From Chlorophyllum brunneum (Eukaryota; Basidiomycota; Agaricomycetes; Agaricales; Agaricaceae), in contig OY756139.1 of assembly GCA_963576785.1 (NCBI GenBank), forward strand, positions 496,001 to 560,000: a stretch of DNA of 64,000 nt, in the 5' to 3' direction. The translations under genes were made by a program, and so were the position numbers. Below are positions 59,301-64,000 of this stretch, piece after piece; position 1 is the stretch's first letter; each line of letters begins with the position of its first letter. The notes under the pieces were generated by a model. That model was not told the origin of the DNA. It was given only the letters and a program-made list of their open reading frames with translations, and made no database searches.

Positions 59301-62300
59301 CGGATGCATCGGTCTTCAGAGTGCGCAGGAGACCAGGTACGAGGTCAGGGAAGTGAATCTCGCCTAGTCGTTCCACAAGTGTCCCAAGGGCCTTCGCTGC
59401 AGTGGCACGAGCTTCCGGTACCGGATCGACAAGAACGTGGTGAACGAGAGGTAAGAGATTGTCGAGGTAAGGAACGAAATCCTTGGAGTCCGTGAGAGAA
59501 GCCAGGTTCCCAACGATTTGTGCGGCCTTCTTCTTAGTGTCCGCGCCTCGCTCTTTGAGACCTCGCTCAATGATGGGAATGACCTACAAGTATCTAGTGA
59601 GTAACAAGCAAGAGACTACGTGGAAAGGATACTCACCAAGGCTAAAGATGAGTGGTCGATATAATGCATAAATGACATCTTCAACAACGACCCAAGCGCA
59701 TTTGGCGTTTTTCCGGGATCTACTAATGCTTTAAGAAGTATAGGAACAAGGGACTGGATTTCGGGGTTGGTGATGACTTCGCCAAACTGCTTCAAACTTC
59801 TGTTCGCAGCAGTCTTGACCTGGGCATGCGAATCCATGAGAACACCTGTAAGGCGAGGGATGACAATCGGGAGCGAAAGGGACAGCTGCCTAGGTGAGCA
59901 ATACGCCATCATACCCAACACTTCTATACAACCCTTCTTGGTTCGCCATTGTTTCTCATTCAGTCCATCCAGCAGTGTCGGTAATATAAGCTTCAGCCCA
60001 TAACCAGAGAGGCCACCCATGATTACTCTCGCTGTATCTTGTGCGGCTTCACGGACATCGTTTGTGGAATCACCAAAGCCAGAGAGTAGGATTGGGAGCA
60101 CGAACTTGATGTAAGGTTCAAATAGCCGCCCGAGTGCAACCGAGAGCGTCTCGAAGGCGAACATAACACCCTGACGAGGCTCATATCGCTTCTTTTCCTC
60201 AGCAGCAGTTTGGAGTTTTTGAATAACATCGAACTCCTTCATGCCTGCAATTCCCGTTCCACGAATCACGCCCGCCAATCCATATGCAGCTCCACGGCGA
60301 ATGGCATACTTGGGTGCGTTGAAGAGTTGATCAACAAGATGATCAATAAGGGAAGGGAGTTTGGGGCGCATAAGCTTAACAAGGGGCGATAGACAATCGG
60401 AAACTGCTATCTGTACTTGTTCTGCTGGTGTTGACAAGGAATCAACCAGACGATCCACAATAGCAGGAATTCTCTCATCTGAAGGATCTAGATGGCGGGC
60501 AACGCGGCCGAAGAGAATGACGACCGCTTCCTTGATCTGATCGTCTGCCTCCGTCGCTGGAGTCTTCTTTGCAAGATGGGACTCGAACAACGAGATGAGG
60601 GCAGCGAGACGTTTGGACCCATGAAGATCGATAATGGTCGTACCAGCCGTGAGCATTCCCTTACGGACTTCCGCAGCTCGATCCCCAAGGGCTTGATCCT
60701 GAATGAGGAACTGGAAAAACGGTTCCACTAGATCGTCGACAAATGAAATAGCGATGAATTCGAATGCGCTCGCAGTGGCCTGTCTCGTCTGCCAAGGATC
60801 TGGCCGGTCAACCGTATGCGCCAAAATCATTCCCTACGTCCTGGTGAGCTAGAACCGCCTGATACACTTTGGAACGACCACATACATATTCATCGTACTC
60901 AGGAAGAAGTAGTTTCGCCTGTAGAAAAGTGATAAATCAGATCTCAATCATGAACACACAATTAGAATACGAACCTTCTCGCGATAGTAGTCTTGCAAAA
61001 CGGACACGGTATTTTGAACCGTTTGTGGCCACTGTTCTACACTTTCCCCGATCGACGCAGCAACGCTCACACGGACATATGCATTTTCGTGGCCTTAGAA
61101 GACGTTTCATAAGCCTAAGCCCACAGACAACAAAGGAGGAACACACCAAGATAAGGGATCAACGCATCTAGATACGTCTCTGGTACATCCAGACCATTAT
61201 CCTCCCAAGCATGGCGTGCAAGTCTAGCATTCTGTTCATCATCATCGTCATGACAAGCGATCCAGAGCTCAGGCGACCAGTCCAAGTCTGTAAGATCAAA
61301 TGGCTGCGTGTAACCATACACTTAATTTAGGGTTAGGGTTCATAGTAGCACCATGATCTTACCTGGATAGCTTGCAAACATGAATTCCTCAGGTGCGATT
61401 CCTGCGCTAAAGTGCCCTTCAACAGAACATCGATCTCTTCACGCGTTGCCGTCGGTGATATTGCTTCACCGAGATCGATTAGTGCAGAAGACGCGTTCTT
61501 GCTCAGTTTGGGCTGATGTCGGATGATGTGCAATACTTGTTCCGTTGTACGTTTGCGCGGGAAAGACATGTCGGGAACTGTAAACTTCAATAAGCAGTGT
61601 ACCTTTAAGCAAATATTCAGCGATACTCACATTCACCACAGTGGAATTTGATAAAATCCAGCGTAAGCGAAACTTGTTCTAGGGGCTCGTCTTCCTCCTC
61701 CATTGCGATTCCGCCCTGCTGTATAACCTGCTCCAAGAGAGGGAAAACGTATGAAAAGGTCGAAGCATCGAAGGGAGCCTGTTCGGCAAGGAATCGCAAG
61801 CGGTACAGTATTCGGATGATCAAATCTAGCAGCACATTTACTAACAATGAAAAGATGAATTAAAGTAAGCTCACTGTGTAGCGGCTCAGCCTCCAACTCC
61901 TCCGGTACAGCATCTATCTTCAAACTCCTCAAACTCGCAACACCAAGCCATCTTCGGAACGTACCCAATCTCTCTGAACAGCACCTCGCAAGTTCCTACA
62001 TTCTCATCAACATCAACAACTCCGTAGAGGGAATTTCGAGCTTACGAGGTAAACGGTGAATGCCCCCTGTCCAACAAGCGTGCTCCCACTCTTCAACACA
62101 CCATCAAGCAATAGCTTCGTAATAGGAGCGATATATGGAGGGAACTCCTCCACACCAGCACTGACCACGCTCCTCACCAACTCAAGACCCCTATCAACCT
62201 GTGCCTTGATTCCTACAACCCTCTGCCTCACTTGCGCCTCCTTCTCTAACTGTGCAGCAACAAGCGCCTGTTGTTGTTTCGTTAGCGCTGGTGCGTTGCC

Positions 62301-64000
62301 TTTTTTGTTCGCCAATGATTTTCGAACTTCCTCATCCCATTTGGCCATCTGAGCATCCTTTCCTTTGACGACCCTAGGAGCATCCTTGTTAGAAGAGAGA
62401 ACTGCAGGTTATTACTTAGTTCTTGGTCTACGCAGGGCGACAGAAAGTCATTATAATCTTACCATCGATGAATGGCGTACCCGCCCGTGTCTGCCACACT
62501 CCATAATCAAAACCAGTCAGCGAGTTGAGGAGTGAAGGTTCCAAATCAAGCTCGAGTTGATTTATGATGCGAGGGAGGATGACAGCAGGAGTGATAAACG
62601 TCAAGGTTGTCACTGCACGATAGCTAGCTTCAGGAAAACCATACTATAAACTAGTTCAGCTCGAGGAAGAAAGACATATAGGCGAATTGCCTCACCTTGG
62701 CGTCCACAGTGGTTGACTCCAACACTAGCTCCAAAAACCTATCAACATGTTTCTCAATCAGCTCCCTGGGATCCACGTTCGCCTTCTGACATATATCGAT
62801 CCAAGTCTGTCTCATCGGTCCAGCTACGCAACATCAGCTCCATATACGGAAAAGACCAAATGTCACTCACAAACAAGGTCGTGGTGCGCGACGACAACCA
62901 ACTCCGTAACCATCTTCTCCTTCACTTCAACCTCAACACCTTCTCCATATGTAACCGAGCTGAGCAACACTGAAGCTAAGCGCGCATGTTTATTCCACAC
63001 CGACGCTTCTTCTCCCGGAACTGTCTTCGTTTGTGTTGACACGCGAGACAAGAGTGCAGTCACAGTTTCGCGAATGAGGGTTGTCGTAAGCTGGGGATCC
63101 CATACAGCAGCTTCGGCAATGAGTTCGCTTGTAGCTTGACGAGTATCTTTGCGTGGACTTTCGACTGCCAGGTGTAGAAGGACAGAGCCAAAGTTGGTTC
63201 TGCATCAAATCGTTAGCGCTGATACTGGTGGAGATAGTCAGGTGGTTAGTCACCTGAGAATTTCATTCTTGATCAAATCCCTCTTGAAGTACCTCAAAGA
63301 CACTTCCACAGAGCGTAATAACCACTTTTCCTCGACCTCCTCTGTCACTTTCTGATACAATTTATCCCAGAGCAGGAACGAAGGCTTAGCGGTACTCGTT
63401 GCAATAGCTCCAATAGCAGTGTTCTTCGCAATCACATCATCTAACAAGCCAACAATAAATAATCAATAGCGTGAACCAGGTATGGATATGGGACTCACTG
63501 AACTGGCCTGAACGAAGCAAGGGACCAAGAAGCACTGCAACAGCAACATAACCCTCCAACGGCCCCGCAGGGCTATTCACCACATTCCCCGAAACATTCT
63601 TCAACGACGTCTCAAACGCGGGTAAAAGAGCCTTTGCAAACGCTACCGCCTTCTCTCCCTCCAATAAATCACTCCCTTCATAAAAAATATCCCCCGCAAG
63701 GGCAACAAAAGCCCTCTTCACAGGTGCTTTGGCGCTATTCATCTCCTTGACAATGAGCTGTGTAACATCATTAAGCTTGTCCGAGTTGGTTTTGTGGAGG
63801 AGGAACGGTATATGAGCACCGAGAGAAGCCGCGAGTACAGCAGTAGCACCCTCGTTTTGTTCTTTTGCTAGTAATGGAATTGCCGTCTCGACTAGATTTT
63901 GTGAAACTCCGGTTGCAGGTTGCAAGAACGCCAACATTGAATATAATGTCATTCGATTATCTGGTCCAGTTGATTTTCCCGCTTTTGGTAAAGCGAGTAA
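56355..64000 (-). CDS. GCN1: GCN1, translational activator / Gcn2 regulator (C-terminal 2206 codons; 5' end off window)
   Basis: Twenty-one exons in view: 64000-63499, 63440-63254, 63199-62871, 62823-62696, 62643-62463, 62401-62046, 61995-61875, 61840-61631, 61577-61363, 61303-61147, 61093-60975, 60918-60886, 60833-59637, 59583-58939, 58880-58619, 58571-58498, 58448-58306, 58253-58013, 57961-57687, 57635-56794, 56758-56355. All phases agree. The protein is all-helical HEAT repeats. The EF3-like core is in the 1197-nt exon (AIRRGAAYGLAGVIRGTGI, RYEPRQGVMFAFETLSVALG), followed by VREGFMSLLVYLPATFG and the C-terminal Gcn2-binding half. Family knowledge: Gcn1 contacts ribosomes and activates Gcn2 on amino-acid starvation. 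Full fungal Gcn1 is about 2600-2700 aa, so about 400 residues lie beyond the right edge. Two introns are very short (61841-61874, 34 nt; 56759-56793, 35 nt). Confidence 0.92.

Overview
The window is nuclear DNA of a filamentous basidiomycete, most likely an agaricomycete. The evidence is the many short GT-AG introns (mostly 47-65 nt), single-copy fungal genes (a Bem2-type RhoGAP, GCN1, a dynein heavy-chain tail), Hsp70-12-like paralogues, an expanded fungal kinase type, and chromodomain Ty3/gypsy elements. Every exon structure here was built by hand from reading frames, splice signals and paralogue comparison. No search was run.

Layout. (1) 1-12.5 kb: the left edge cuts a decayed aldo/keto reductase. 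Two coiled-coil paralogues (1446-2773 + and 10991-12450 -) then flank, in opposite orientation, a large gene (3576-10903 -) for a Bem2-like protein with PH, RasGEF-like, PH and RhoGAP regions. (2) 12.5-34 kb: a transposon-rich island. A kinase pseudogene is cut at its 5' end by an old gag-bearing retroelement. That retroelement is itself split by a complete Ty3/gypsy element (16430-22887, target duplication TTTCA). A second related element lies at 25825-32238 (target duplication TTTAC). Both carry matching LTRs, a self-priming type primer site, gag, a -1 frame pol ending in a chromodomain, and an extra third reading frame before the 3' LTR. Both are inactive. An intron-bearing tRNA-Arg(ACG) gene closes the island. 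(3) 34-40.7 kb: four minus-strand coiled-coil paralogues arranged A-B-A-B, i.e. a duplicated two-gene cassette. (4) 41.8-46.1 kb: a 12-exon gene that matches only the tail of a cytoplasmic dynein heavy chain. (5) 46.6-53.7 kb: two tandem Hsp70-12-like genes with the same 14-exon structure, then a mitochondrial carrier gene. (6) 54.2-64 kb: a poorly resolved hypothetical gene, then the last 2206 codons of GCN1, which runs off the right edge.

The most unusual observations are an 82-bp block around intron 2 of the two Hsp70-like genes that is far more conserved than the flanking exons, the six-member coiled-coil family with its cassette duplication, the tail-only dynein gene, and the third ORF of the retrotransposons. 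Decay in the island is dominated by C-to-T/G-to-A changes.
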